Shown: piece by piece, positions 7,469 to 15,239 of the stretch
Position numbering within the stretch: the stretch's first letter is position 1
Layout: each line of letters opens with the position of its first letter
From: Streptomyces sp. MUM 203J
Lineage (GTDB): Bacteria; Actinomycetota; Actinomycetes; Streptomycetales; Streptomycetaceae
Direction: 5' to 3'
Length of the DNA stretch: 64,000 nucleotides
Assembly: GCF_022414595.1 (NCBI RefSeq)
Contig: NZ_JADWYO010000001.1
Span: 310,001-374,000 of the forward strand
Position numbers and translations under genes: made by a program
The notes under the pieces: generated by a model
The model's database searches: none
Seen by the model: only the letters and a program-made list of their open reading frames with translations
What the model was told of the DNA's origin: nothing

Positions 7469-9907
7469 TCAGGCCACCGCGGCCACCCGCCCGCCCTCGG
7501 CGTCCCCGCCCGCGGCGCCCCCACCTGCGGCCGGCGCCAGGGCGATGTCCAGCACCTGCCGCACATCGGTGACCGTGCGGACGTCCAGCGCGGCGAGCAC
7601 CTCGCCCGGCACGTCGTCGAGGTCCGCCTCGTTGCGCTTCGGTATGACGACGGTCCCGACGCCCGCCCGGTGCGCGGCCAGCAGCTTCTGCTTGACGCCG
7701 CCGATGGGCAGGACGCGCCCGGTGAGCGACACCTCGCCGGTCATCGCCACATCGGTCCGCACGAGCCTCCCGCTGAGCAGCGAGGCGAGCGCGGTGGTCA
7801 GGGTGATGCCCGCGCTGGGCCCGTCCTTGGGCACGGCGCCCGCCGGGAAGTGGACGTGCACGCCCCGCTCCTTCAGCCCGGTGACGGGCAGTTCGAGTTC
7901 GGCGCCGTGCGCGCGCAGGAACGACAGCGCGATCTGCGCGGACTCCTTCATCACGTCCCCGAGCTGTCCGGTGAGGGTGAGCCCGGCGGCCCCGGTCTCC
8001 GGGTCGGCCAGTGACGCCTCGACGAACAGCACGTCACCCCCGGCCCCGGTGACGGCCAGGCCGGTTGCCACGCCGGGGACGGCGGTGCGCCGCTCGGCCG
8101 GGTCCTGCGCGGACTCGGGCACGTGGTGGGGCCGTCCGATGAGCGCGCGCAGATCGTCGGCGCCCACGGTGAACGGCAGCTTCCGTTCGCCCAGTTCGGC
8201 CTCGGCGGCCACCTTGCGGAGCAGCCGGGCCACGGCCCGCTCCAGGTTCCGTACGCCGGCCTCGCGGGTGTACTCGCCGGCGAGCCGGCGCAGGGCGTCC
8301 TCCTGGATGGCGACCTCGCCGTCCGCGAGCCCCGCGCGCTCGAGCTGCCGGGGCAGCAGGTGGTCACGGGCGATGACGATCTTCTCGTCCTCGGTGTATC
8401 CGTCGAGCCGGACCAGCTCCATGCGGTCGAGCAGCGCCTCGGGGATGGCCTCCAGCACGTTCGCGGTGGCCAGGAAGACGACGTCGCTCAGGTCGAGTTC
8501 GACCTCCAGGTAGTGGTCCCGGAAGGTGTGGTTCTGCGCGGGGTCCAGCACCTCCAGCAGCGCTGCGGCGGGGTCACCGCGGAAGTCGGACCCGACCTTG
8601 TCGATCTCGTCGAGGAGCACGACGGGGTTCATGGACCCGGCCTCCTTGACGGCCCGGACGATCCGCCCGGGCAGGGCGCCGACGTAGGTACGGCGATGGC
8701 CGCGGATCTCCGCCTCGTCCCGTACGCCGCCCAGGGCGACCCGGACGAACTTCCGCCCCATGGCATGGGCGACACTCTGGCCGAGACTGGTCTTCCCGAC
8801 CCCCGGCGGGCCGACCAGAGCCAGCACGGCACCTCCGCGGCGCCCTCCGACGACACCCAGCCCGCGGTCGGCGCGCCGCTTGCGGACGGCGAGGTACTCG
8901 GTGATGCGGTCCTTCACGTCGTCGAGTCCGGCGTGTTCGGCGTCGAGCACGGTGCGCGCGCCGCGGATGTCGTAGCGGTCCTCGGTCCGTTCGTTCCAGG
9001 GCAGCTCCAGGACGGTGTCGAGCCAGGTGCGTATCCAGGCCCCCTCAGGGGACTGGTCACTGGCCCGCTCCAGCTTGTCGACCTCCTTGAGCGCGGCCTC
9101 CCGGACCTTCTCGGGCAGCCCGGCCGCCTCGACCCGTCCGCGGTAGTCGTCGCTCTCCCCTTCTCCGTCCTCTCCGTCGAGTTCCCGCAGCTCCTTCCGT
9201 ACGGCGTCGAGCTGGCGGCGCAGCAGGAACTCCCGCTGCTGCTTGTCGACGCCTTCCTGCACGTCCTTGGCGATGGACTCCGCGACGTCCTGCTCGGCCA
9301 GGTGTTCGCGGAGCTGCTCGGCGGCGAGCTTCAGCCGGGCGACCGGGTCGGCGGTCTCCAGCAGCCGTGTCTTCTGCTCCAGGGTGAGGAACGGCGAATA
9401 CCCGGCGTTGTCCGCGAGGGCGCCGACGTCCTCGATCTGCTGGACCCGGTCGACGACCTGCCAGGCGCCGCGCTTGCGGAGCCAGCTGGTGGCGAGGGCC
9501 TTGTACTCGGTGACGAGTTCGCTGACGCCGCCGGGCAGGGGGTCGGGCACGGTCTCCTCGACGGCCGCCCCCTCCACCCACAGCGCGGCCCCGGGCCCGG
9601 TGGTCCCGGCCCCGATCCGCACCCGTCGGATGCCCCGGATCAGCGCTCCCGGGTCCCCGTCGGACAGCCGCCCGACCTGCTCGACGGCGCCGAGCACCCC
9701 GATCCCCGCGTACGTCCCGTCGATCCGCGGCACCAACAGCACCCGCGGCTTCCCGCCCCCGCCCCGCGCGGCGGCCCGCGCCGCCTCGACGGCGGCCCGC
9801 ACATCGGCGTCGGCCAGCTCCAGGGACACCACCATCCCGGGCAGTACGACCTCGTCGTCGAGAGGCAGGACGGGCAGGGTCAGCGATGTGGACGGCGAAG
9901 CAGCCAT
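7469..9907 (-). CDS. lon: ATP-dependent Lon protease
   Basis: An 812-residue LonA-type protease. ATG 9907 follows a purine-rich GAAGGGGAG; an alternative start 21 nt upstream would run into the operator. The N-terminal substrate domain (about 10-200) and a coiled helical linker lead to the AAA+ module, with Walker A GPPGVGKT (Lys372) and Walker B VVLLDEIDK. The peptidase domain has the Ser-Lys dyad Ser698 (KDGPSAGI) and Lys741 (GGVKQK). It degrades misfolded and regulatory proteins in the cytoplasm. A HAIR operator just upstream points to HspR repression and heat-shock induction, as reported for Streptomyces lon. Confidence 0.98.
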   Translation of the reverse strand: MAASPSTSLTLPVLPLDDEVVLPGMVVSLELADADVRAAVEAARAAARGGGGKPRVLLVPRIDGTYAGIGVLGAVEQVGRLSDGDPGALIRGIRRVRIGAGTTGPGAALWVEGAAVEETVPDPLPGGVSELVTEYKALATSWLRKRGAWQVVDRVQQIEDVGALADNAGYSPFLTLEQKTRLLETADPVARLKLAAEQLREHLAEQDVAESIAKDVQEGVDKQQREFLLRRQLDAVRKELRELDGEDGEGESDDYRGRVEAAGLPEKVREAALKEVDKLERASDQSPEGAWIRTWLDTVLELPWNERTEDRYDIRGARTVLDAEHAGLDDVKDRITEYLAVRKRRADRGLGVVGGRRGGAVLALVGPPGVGKTSLGQSVAHAMGRKFVRVALGGVRDEAEIRGHRRTYVGALPGRIVRAVKEAGSMNPVVLLDEIDKVGSDFRGDPAAALLEVLDPAQNHTFRDHYLEVELDLSDVVFLATANVLEAIPEALLDRMELVRLDGYTEDEKIVIARDHLLPRQLERAGLADGEVAIQEDALRRLAGEYTREAGVRNLERAVARLLRKVAAEAELGERKLPFTVGADDLRALIGRPHHVPESAQDPAERRTAVPGVATGLAVTGAGGDVLFVEASLADPETGAAGLTLTGQLGDVMKESAQIALSFLRAHGAELELPVTGLKERGVHVHFPAGAVPKDGPSAGITLTTALASLLSGRLVRTDVAMTGEVSLTGRVLPIGGVKQKLLAAHRAGVGTVVIPKRNEADLDDVPGEVLAALDVRTVTDVRQVLDIALAPAAGGGAAGGDAEGGRVAAVA

Positions 9908-9928
9908 GATCTCCCCTTCGGCAGGCAA

Positions 9929-9949
9929 GTTGAGCTACACGGACTCAAT
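9929..9949. promoter_or_regulatory. HAIR element (HspR operator) of lon
   Basis: GTTGAGC-N7-ACTCAAT matches the HspR-associated inverted repeat CTTGAGT-N7-ACTCAAG in 11 of 14 arm positions, with the exact 7-nt spacer. It ends 22 bp before the lon start codon. HspR represses dnaK, clpB and lon in streptomycetes. Confidence 0.85.
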
Positions 9950-10024
9950 GCACCTGAGCCGATCGTTGTTCCCCGACCGGGGCACTGTTCGCTGTGAGCG
10001 ATCACTGCGTGTGCTGGAGGCCCG

Positions 10025-10630
10025 TCAGACGGGGTCGGGTCCGCCCGCACCGTCGAGGATGGCGAGTTCCCGTGTGGTGGCCTGGCGTTTCCACTCGGGG
10101 GCGACGGTGGCGTAGGTCGTGACGTCGTGCCAGCAGCCCTGGGTGCGGAAGAGCTCGCGGAGGGTGGCCTCGGGGCGAAGTCCGGCGGCGTGCATCAGCT
10201 GCGGCATGCTGTGGTGATCGCTGCGGTGGCCGGCCCAGATGCGGTGCAGGCCCAGGTGCCCGAAGCCGTACGCCATCAGCAGGCGGCCCGCCTCGTGCCC
10301 GTGGCCCCGGACGGGAGATCCGGGCAGCAGCGCCAGAGCGGTGAGCATCGCGTTGCTGCCGTAGTCCTCGACGAGCAGCCCCATGGTGCCGATGAAAGTG
10401 CCGTCGTCGGGGGCGCAGACGGCCAGGGTGTATTTGCGGCGGGGGTGCGTGTGAGGCTGGGCCAGGGCCTGGGCGAAGGCGTCATGGGCCTGGCGGGCGT
10501 CCATGCGGTCGATGCCGAGGTAGCGGGTCAGCACACGGTGAGTGAGGATCCGGGTGAAGGGTTCGTGGTCGTCGGCGTGCAGTTCCCGCAGCCGCAGGTG
10601 CTCGCCGCGCAGTTCGGGGACCCGGTTCAC
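10025..10630 (-). CDS. GNAT N-acetyltransferase (RimJ/RimL-like)
   Basis: A 201-residue acetyltransferase of the RimJ/RimL branch. The N-terminus LRGEHLRLRELHADDHEPF is typical; the acetyl-CoA pyrophosphate loop is approximated by LPGSPVRGHGHEAGRLLMAYGF, and the late motif NSMPQLMHAAGL-like (here HHSMPQLMHAAGLRPEATLR) fits the C-terminal strand. The GTG start at 10630 overlaps the stop of the upstream ThiF-like gene (GTGA), so the two are coupled. The acceptor is unknown: ribosomal protein, peptide or small-molecule amine are all possible. The coupling suggests it acts with the E1-like enzyme. Confidence 0.88.
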   Translation of the reverse strand: MNRVPELRGEHLRLRELHADDHEPFTRILTHRVLTRYLGIDRMDARQAHDAFAQALAQPHTHPRRKYTLAVCAPDDGTFIGTMGLLVEDYGSNAMLTALALLPGSPVRGHGHEAGRLLMAYGFGHLGLHRIWAGHRSDHHSMPQLMHAAGLRPEATLRELFRTQGCWHDVTTYATVAPEWKRQATTRELAILDGAGGPDPV

Positions 10631-11799
10631 CGGTCGGCTCCCACGGGTGTGCGCTGGCCTGCACCGGCGGCGACGAGGGTGTGGAGGTCGATGGAGTGCC
10701 GGCCTGACGGCAGGGGTTCGCCGAGCAGGATGCGGCGGGCGGTGTCGGCGATCAGGGCCGCACCGAGCATCACCCCGCTGGCGAGCTGGGGCCAGCTGGA
10801 CAGGGAGCGTCCGACACGGGTGAGGGCGTCGGTCATGGCAGGGCTCAGGCGGTGCTCGTCGACGATGGCGAGCAGGAAGCGGATGGTCTCCTCCCGGTCC
10901 AGGTTCCGCACGTCGTCGGCACTCACGCCGCCGGTGCGGCCGTGGAAGAGCGGACGGTGCGGTTCGAGGTCGAAGCGCTCGATGTCGAGCAGCCCCCGGT
11001 CGTTGGTGTCCATGAGGACGGCGACCCCCCGGCGGCGGGCATGCTCACGTGCGGCGACCTTGACCCACGGGGTGTCGCACTCCTCGACCAGCAGGTCCAG
11101 TCCGTCGCCGCGGGCACGACCGCCGAAGAACTCCTCGATGGTGTCCTCGGTGACACCGCCTCGGAAGACCTCGATGTCCAGGTAGGGATCGAGCTCGTAC
11201 ATGCGGCGCGCGCACAGCACGCTCTTCTCCGCCCCGAGCTCGTGGACACCCGCCCGCAGCCGGTTCAGGTTCGACAGGCCGAGCCGGTCGAAGTCCGCCA
11301 GCCGGAAGGCCCCGCCGACCCCCTCCATGGCGCAGGCCAGCGCCGCGCTGCCGCCCACCGACAGCCCGATGACGCCCACCCGGCGCCGCAGCAGTTCCCG
11401 CTGCTGCTCGCGGGTGATCTTGTCCCGGTTGCGATCGGTACGCACCAGCCGGAAAACGTCCTCGGGCAGCACACGCACCAGGCGCCCGGACCACGGGTAC
11501 CAGACCCACCTGCCGTAGACGTCGGGCCGGGAGCCCATCGCCTCGGCGACCGCGAGGCGGCGAGAGCGGGAACCGAAGGGATCCCGGGGTGCCCGGCAGT
11601 GCAGAAGCTCCTCGACCTGCTCCTCGATACGGTCATGGACCTCGCGCACGCCGGACGATTCCCTCAGCCCGGCCAGGACGGCGGCGTCGGCAGGCCGTGC
11701 CGGGTCGAGCACCAGCGGACGAAACGATTCGCTCGCCTCACGCGCGGAGGGCGGCACACGGCGGTCCGGCTCCGGGCCGGACTCCATCAACTGAGTCAC
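10627..11799 (-). CDS. E1-like (ThiF/MoeB-fold) adenylyltransferase, Rv1355c-like N-terminal part
   Basis: A 390-residue protein. A helical N-terminal region (1-140) precedes a Rossmann ATP-binding domain: GLSVGGS (145-151), the acidic ADFDRLGLSNLNR (168-180) that binds ATP-Mg, and a later VEECDTPWVK cysteine that could form a thioester. No CxxC zinc pairs are visible. It resembles the ThiF half of the Rv1355c/MoeY family, but the nitroreductase half of those proteins is absent. The family adenylates a C-terminal carboxylate or small acid. Start GTG 11799 lacks a ribosome-binding site, and a TAGCTT-like -10 about 10 nt upstream suggests a leaderless transcript. Coupled to a GNAT gene. Confidence 0.85.
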   Translation of the reverse strand: MTQLMESGPEPDRRVPPSAREASESFRPLVLDPARPADAAVLAGLRESSGVREVHDRIEEQVEELLHCRAPRDPFGSRSRRLAVAEAMGSRPDVYGRWVWYPWSGRLVRVLPEDVFRLVRTDRNRDKITREQQRELLRRRVGVIGLSVGGSAALACAMEGVGGAFRLADFDRLGLSNLNRLRAGVHELGAEKSVLCARRMYELDPYLDIEVFRGGVTEDTIEEFFGGRARGDGLDLLVEECDTPWVKVAAREHARRRGVAVLMDTNDRGLLDIERFDLEPHRPLFHGRTGGVSADDVRNLDREETIRFLLAIVDEHRLSPAMTDALTRVGRSLSSWPQLASGVMLGAALIADTARRILLGEPLPSGRHSIDLHTLVAAGAGQRTPVGADR

Positions 11800-12140
11800 G
11801 ACGGGGAAGCTAACAACCCGGCGATCATGGAAAGCCCCACGTCACCCGCAGGCGCACGCTCGAATTGATCTTCTACCGAACGCGCCCTCTGCGCCTCTGC
11901 GCGCCTTTCGAGCGGCCTGGCCTGCCTCCCCGAGCCGCCACACCGCGCCGCGCCGATCAGCACGACGTCCTTCGACCCGATGTTCCGCCCGGGTCCGCGT
12001 CACGGTCCCGCCCGCCACCCGCCGCCGACGCTCACCCGGGTGACTGCGGCGCGCTCCGAGCCTGATCCGCCTGGCCGTCGGCGGCCACGCCACCGGGACA
12101 TGGTCCAGGCTCCGCATTCCGGGCGGCACGAGCGGGTCCT
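11800..12140. other. Gene-free stretch between the XRE regulator and the E1-like gene
   Basis: About 340 bp in which every frame reads as Arg/Pro/Ala-rich noise. The first 90 bp (11800-11890) are less GC-rich and probably hold the promoter of the minus-strand E1-GNAT operon. No clear hairpin or gene remnant was recognised. Confidence 0.55.
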
Positions 12141-13010
12141 TCAGCGCGCCGGCCCGGAGGTCTCCCGGGTGCCGATGACCGTGAGCAGGTCGAACAGGCC
12201 GGCGCTGTCCGCACCGGCCGCGGGGGTGAACCAGAGCAGCCGTTGCCGACCGTCCTCGCTGAACAGGTTGAGGCAGTCGACCTCGATCAGGCCGAGCGCG
12301 GGATGGTTGATGCGTTTGCGGTCGTCTCGCCGGAACCCCACGTCGTGGACCGCCCACAACGCCGCGAACTCCGCGGAGAGGCCGAGCAGCGCACCGATGA
12401 GCGAGCGGGCTCCGGCGTCCCTCGCGTCCCGTCTGGCGGCGGCCGCCCGCAGATCCGCGACGAAGGCGCGGGACTGGACTTCGTGGTCGGCCTCCGGGTA
12501 GAGCTGCCGCGCTTCGGGTTCGGTGAACCACCGGTGGACGAAGCTGGCCCGGGTACCCCGGAATCCGGACTGGTCCCCGAGCAGGGCCACCGCGAGCGGA
12601 TTCTGCACCAGGGTGACGTGGAGGTCGGTGATGACCTGTGCGGGTGTCGACGTCAGACGCCGGAGCAGATCCAGCATGCCGGGGTGTACGTGCGAGGCGT
12701 CTCCGCCCTGCACGGGCACCGGACGGTCGGCCAGACGGCACAGGTGGTCGCGTTCGTCGGCGGTCAGGCGCAGCGCCCTGGCCAGAGCGGCGATCACCTG
12801 CTCGGACGGCTGGGACCCGGCTCCGCGCTCAAGTTCGCTGTAGTAGTCGACCGACAACCCGGCGAGCTGGGCCACCTCTTCACGCCGAAGCCCCGGCACC
12901 CGGCGGCGGGGCCCGGCGGGGAACCCCAGTTCGGCCGGGCGGACGCGTTCCCGCCGCGAACGCAGGAAGGACCCGAGTTCGGTGTGTCTCGCAGAACCCA
13001 TGTCCTCCAT
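12141..13010 (-). CDS. XRE-family regulator with MmyB-like ligand-binding domain
   Basis: A 289-residue regulator with an N-terminal helix-turn-helix (about 12-75) containing RVPGLRREEVAQLAGLSVDYYSELERG, the signature of the MmyB/actinobacterial XRE group. A PAS-like ligand domain follows (about 105-280, with WFTEPEARQLYPEADHE). Such proteins often repress a divergent oxidoreductase gene and respond to a small or lipid-like ligand. ATG 13010 and ATG 13001 are both possible; a GGAGG lies only 2 nt before 13001. The regulator faces an SDR operon across 78 bp with a perfect palindrome, so control of that operon is likely. Confidence 0.92.
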   Translation of the reverse strand: MEDMGSARHTELGSFLRSRRERVRPAELGFPAGPRRRVPGLRREEVAQLAGLSVDYYSELERGAGSQPSEQVIAALARALRLTADERDHLCRLADRPVPVQGGDASHVHPGMLDLLRRLTSTPAQVITDLHVTLVQNPLAVALLGDQSGFRGTRASFVHRWFTEPEARQLYPEADHEVQSRAFVADLRAAAARRDARDAGARSLIGALLGLSAEFAALWAVHDVGFRRDDRKRINHPALGLIEVDCLNLFSEDGRQRLLWFTPAAGADSAGLFDLLTVIGTRETSGPAR

Positions 13011-13035
13011 TCTGCGCCCGGCCGGGGCGCGGACA

Positions 13036-13054
13036 CAGGGGATGACATCCCCTG
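13036..13054. promoter_or_regulatory. Palindromic operator between the XRE regulator and SDR operon
   Basis: CAGGGGATG-A-CATCCCCTG is a perfect 9-bp inverted repeat with a one-base centre. It sits in the 78-bp divergent intergenic region, 26 bp from the regulator start and 35 bp from the SDR start. It is the best candidate binding site for the adjacent regulator. Confidence 0.72.
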
Positions 13055-13088
13055 GTTCCGCCGTGCGGCGCTGATCACCATGGGGGGC

Positions 13089-13850
13089 ATGAACACAACA
13101 CCTTCCGTCCGGCCCTCGGCGGATACGCGGGTCGCCGTCGTCACCGGCGGATCACGCGGCATCGGCCGGGCGGTGACCAGGAGACTCGCCCAGGACGGCC
13201 TGGCCGTCGTGGTGAACTACGCCCGCGACGCGGCTGCCGCCGAGGAGACGGTGGCAGCCGTCGCCGCCGACGGCGGACAAGCGATCGCGGTTCAGGGCGA
13301 TGTGGCGGACGAGAACGCCGTAGCCGCGCTGTTCGACCGGGCGGAGGCGGAGTTCGGCGGCGTGGACGCCGTCGTCAACTCCGCCGGAAGGCTCGCACTG
13401 TCGCCCATCGCCGATCTCGACCTGGCAGAACTCGACGCCGTGCACCGCACCAACATCCGGGGGACCTTCGTCGTCGCCCGGCAGGCGGCACGGCGACTGC
13501 GGGCGGGCGGCTCGTTCGTGGGACTCTCGACCTCCGTGGTGGGGACACAGTTCCCCGCTTACGGCGCGTATGCGGCGAGCAAGGGTGCTGTCGAGGCGAT
13601 GACGCTGATCCTCGCCCGCGAGCTGCGCGGACGGGACATCACCGTGAACGCCGTCGCTCCCGGTCCCACGGCCACGGATCTGTTCCTCGAAGGCAAGACG
13701 GACGAGGAACTCGACCGGCTCGCCAAAGCCCCGCCGCTGGAGAGGCTGGGCACTCCGGAGGACGTCGCCCACGTGGTCGCCTTCCTCACCAGCCCCCAAG
13801 GGCACTGGGTGAACGGCCAGATCCTGCGCGCCAACGGAGGCCTGGTATGA
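13089..13850 (+). CDS. SDR-family NAD(P)-dependent oxidoreductase
   Basis: A 253-residue classical short-chain dehydrogenase. The cofactor motif TGGSRGIG is near the N-terminus, followed by NSAG, and the catalytic Tyr-x-x-x-Lys is intact in YGAYAASKGA. The C-terminal VNGQILRANGGLV is the usual FabG-like ending. ATG 13089 was chosen; ATG 13080 is in frame but also lacks a spaced ribosome-binding site, so a leaderless message is possible. It leads an operon with a second SDR (4-nt overlap) and a tautomerase, divergent from its probable regulator. The substrate is unknown. Confidence 0.93.
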   Translation: MNTTPSVRPSADTRVAVVTGGSRGIGRAVTRRLAQDGLAVVVNYARDAAAAEETVAAVAADGGQAIAVQGDVADENAVAALFDRAEAEFGGVDAVVNSAGRLALSPIADLDLAELDAVHRTNIRGTFVVARQAARRLRAGGSFVGLSTSVVGTQFPAYGAYAASKGAVEAMTLILARELRGRDITVNAVAPGPTATDLFLEGKTDEELDRLAKAPPLERLGTPEDVAHVVAFLTSPQGHWVNGQILRANGGLV

Positions 13851-14752
13851 CGGCACGGCCGGACGTCGTGGTCGTCACCGGCGCATCCAGCGGCTTCGGG
13901 AATCTCACCGCACGGACCTCGGCCAGGGCCGGCCACACCGTCTTCGCCGGCATGCGCGCCGCCACCGGCCGCAACGCCTCCGCCGTCGCGGCTCTCGCCG
14001 AACTGAGGAGGACGCGCGGCTTGCCGACAGCCGCCGTGGAGATGGACGTCCAGGACCAGGCGTCGGTCGGCACCGCCATCGGCCGGGTGATGGCGGAACA
14101 GGGACGGGTCGACGTCGTGGTGCACAACGCCGGCCACACGGTTCCCGGGCCGGCCGAGGCGTTCACCACGGCTCAGCTCGCCGACTTCCACGACGTCAAC
14201 GCGCTCTCCACGCAGCGAGTGAACCGCGCCGTGCTTCCGCTCATGCGCGCCCAGGGGCGCGGCCTGCTCGTGTGGGTCGGTTCCTCGTCGACCCGCGGAG
14301 GGCACCCTCCCTTCCTGGCGCCCTGCTTCGCCGCCAGGGGCGCGATGGACGCCCTCGCCGAAAGCTACGCCGGCGAGCTCGTCAGGTTCGGCATCGAGAC
14401 CGCCCTCGTCGTACCCGGCGCCTTTCCGAGCGGCACCAGCCGTTTCGCCCACGCCGGGACGCCTGCCGACACGTCGTGTGCCGAGCAGTACGAAGAGCCC
14501 TATGGCCGGCTCAGAGCGAGGATGGAAGACGCCCTGAGCGCCATGTTCCCGTCCGGGCGCGAGGCCGGGGAGGTCGCTGCCGGAATCGTCCGGATCGTCG
14601 GCCTGCCCCATGGCGAAAGGCCGTTCCGCACCCACACCGATCCCAGCCGGGACGGCAGCGAGGTGGTCTCGGCCGTGTACGACCGGGTTCGCGCGGAGTT
14701 CTTCCGCCGCGTCGGGATCGACGAGCTGCTCACCGCGCACCCGAGTCTCTGA
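13847..14752 (+). CDS. SDR-fold protein with degenerate active site
   Basis: A 301-residue SDR-fold protein with the cofactor motif TGASSGFG (11-18), VHNAG (92-96) and the SSS segment (146-148). Where the family has Tyr-x-x-x-Lys, this protein has Cys160-Phe-Ala-Ala-Arg164 (codons TGC and AGG). Both catalytic residues are therefore substituted, while the rest of the fold looks intact and the frame is open. It may be a non-catalytic or altered SDR, or a recently decaying paralog. The start ATG overlaps the stop of the first SDR (ATGA), so its expression is tied to an active enzyme. Confidence 0.88.
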   Translation: MTARPDVVVVTGASSGFGNLTARTSARAGHTVFAGMRAATGRNASAVAALAELRRTRGLPTAAVEMDVQDQASVGTAIGRVMAEQGRVDVVVHNAGHTVPGPAEAFTTAQLADFHDVNALSTQRVNRAVLPLMRAQGRGLLVWVGSSSTRGGHPPFLAPCFAARGAMDALAESYAGELVRFGIETALVVPGAFPSGTSRFAHAGTPADTSCAEQYEEPYGRLRARMEDALSAMFPSGREAGEVAAGIVRIVGLPHGERPFRTHTDPSRDGSEVVSAVYDRVRAEFFRRVGIDELLTAHPSL

Positions 14753-14846
14753 CCACGTCAGCGCCGTTCGGGGGAAGACCACCGGCCCCACCCCTCAAAC
14801 GATCCCTCCGGATCACCGGAAGAAGTCAGTCCAAGGAGAACCGTTC

Positions 14847-15056
14847 ATGCCCTTCGCCCATTTCAAGGTCCCTGCCGGCACCGTCACCGCCGAGGACAAG
14901 AAGAAGATCGTCGAACGCACCACCGACCTGTACGCGGAGATCTACGGTGAGCGGGCCCGCCCCACGACCGTCGTACTCGTCGACGAAGTCGCGGACGGCG
15001 GCTGGGGCGTCGCCGGCGACGTCCTGACCGCCGCCATGCTCAACGGCGACGCCTGA
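14847..15056 (+). CDS. 4-oxalocrotonate tautomerase-family small protein
   Basis: A 69-residue protein. ATG 14847 has a clear AAGGAGAA at 14833-14840, which rejects the longer upstream frame. Met-Pro-Phe-Ala-His places the catalytic Pro at position 1 after Met removal, as in tautomerase-superfamily enzymes. Length and the helix VTAEDKKKIVERTTDLYAEI fit the family, which works as homo-oligomers on enol/keto substrates. Third gene of the SDR operon, 94 bp after the second SDR, suggesting a small catabolic or detoxification pathway. Confidence 0.9.
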   Translation: MPFAHFKVPAGTVTAEDKKKIVERTTDLYAEIYGERARPTTVVLVDEVADGGWGVAGDVLTAAMLNGDA

Positions 15057-15071
15057 CTCCGTGTCACCGGC

Positions 15072-15103
15072 GCGGGGCCCGGCATCGCGGTACCGGGCCC
15101 CGC
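15072..15103 (+). terminator. Terminator of the SDR-tautomerase operon
   Basis: Perfect 11-bp stem 15072-15082/15093-15103 (GCGGGGCCCGG with its complement), loop 10 nt, starting 15 bp after the tautomerase stop. Confidence 0.75.
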
Positions 15104-15198
15104 ACCGCCGTGCGCCTGACGTCATCGGCGGCGTACTGCGTCCTCTCGCTCGTCACGATCCGCCGCACCTGCCGCAGCCACCGCTACCGGCCCGAGTC

Positions 15199-15222
15199 GT
15201 TGCCGACGGCACCCTCGGCAAC
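15199..15222 (-). terminator. Hairpin downstream of the MMPL gene
   Basis: An 8-bp stem GTTGCCGA (15199-15206) with TCGGCAAC (15215-15222), about 17 bp beyond the transporter stop on the minus strand. Confidence 0.5.
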
Positions 15223-15239
15223 GTCCTGACCCGCGACGG

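Noticed and set aside
11842..12741. 299-codon minus-strand frame overlapping the XRE gene
   Set aside because: Arg/Pro-rich shadow in another frame of the supported XRE regulator gene.
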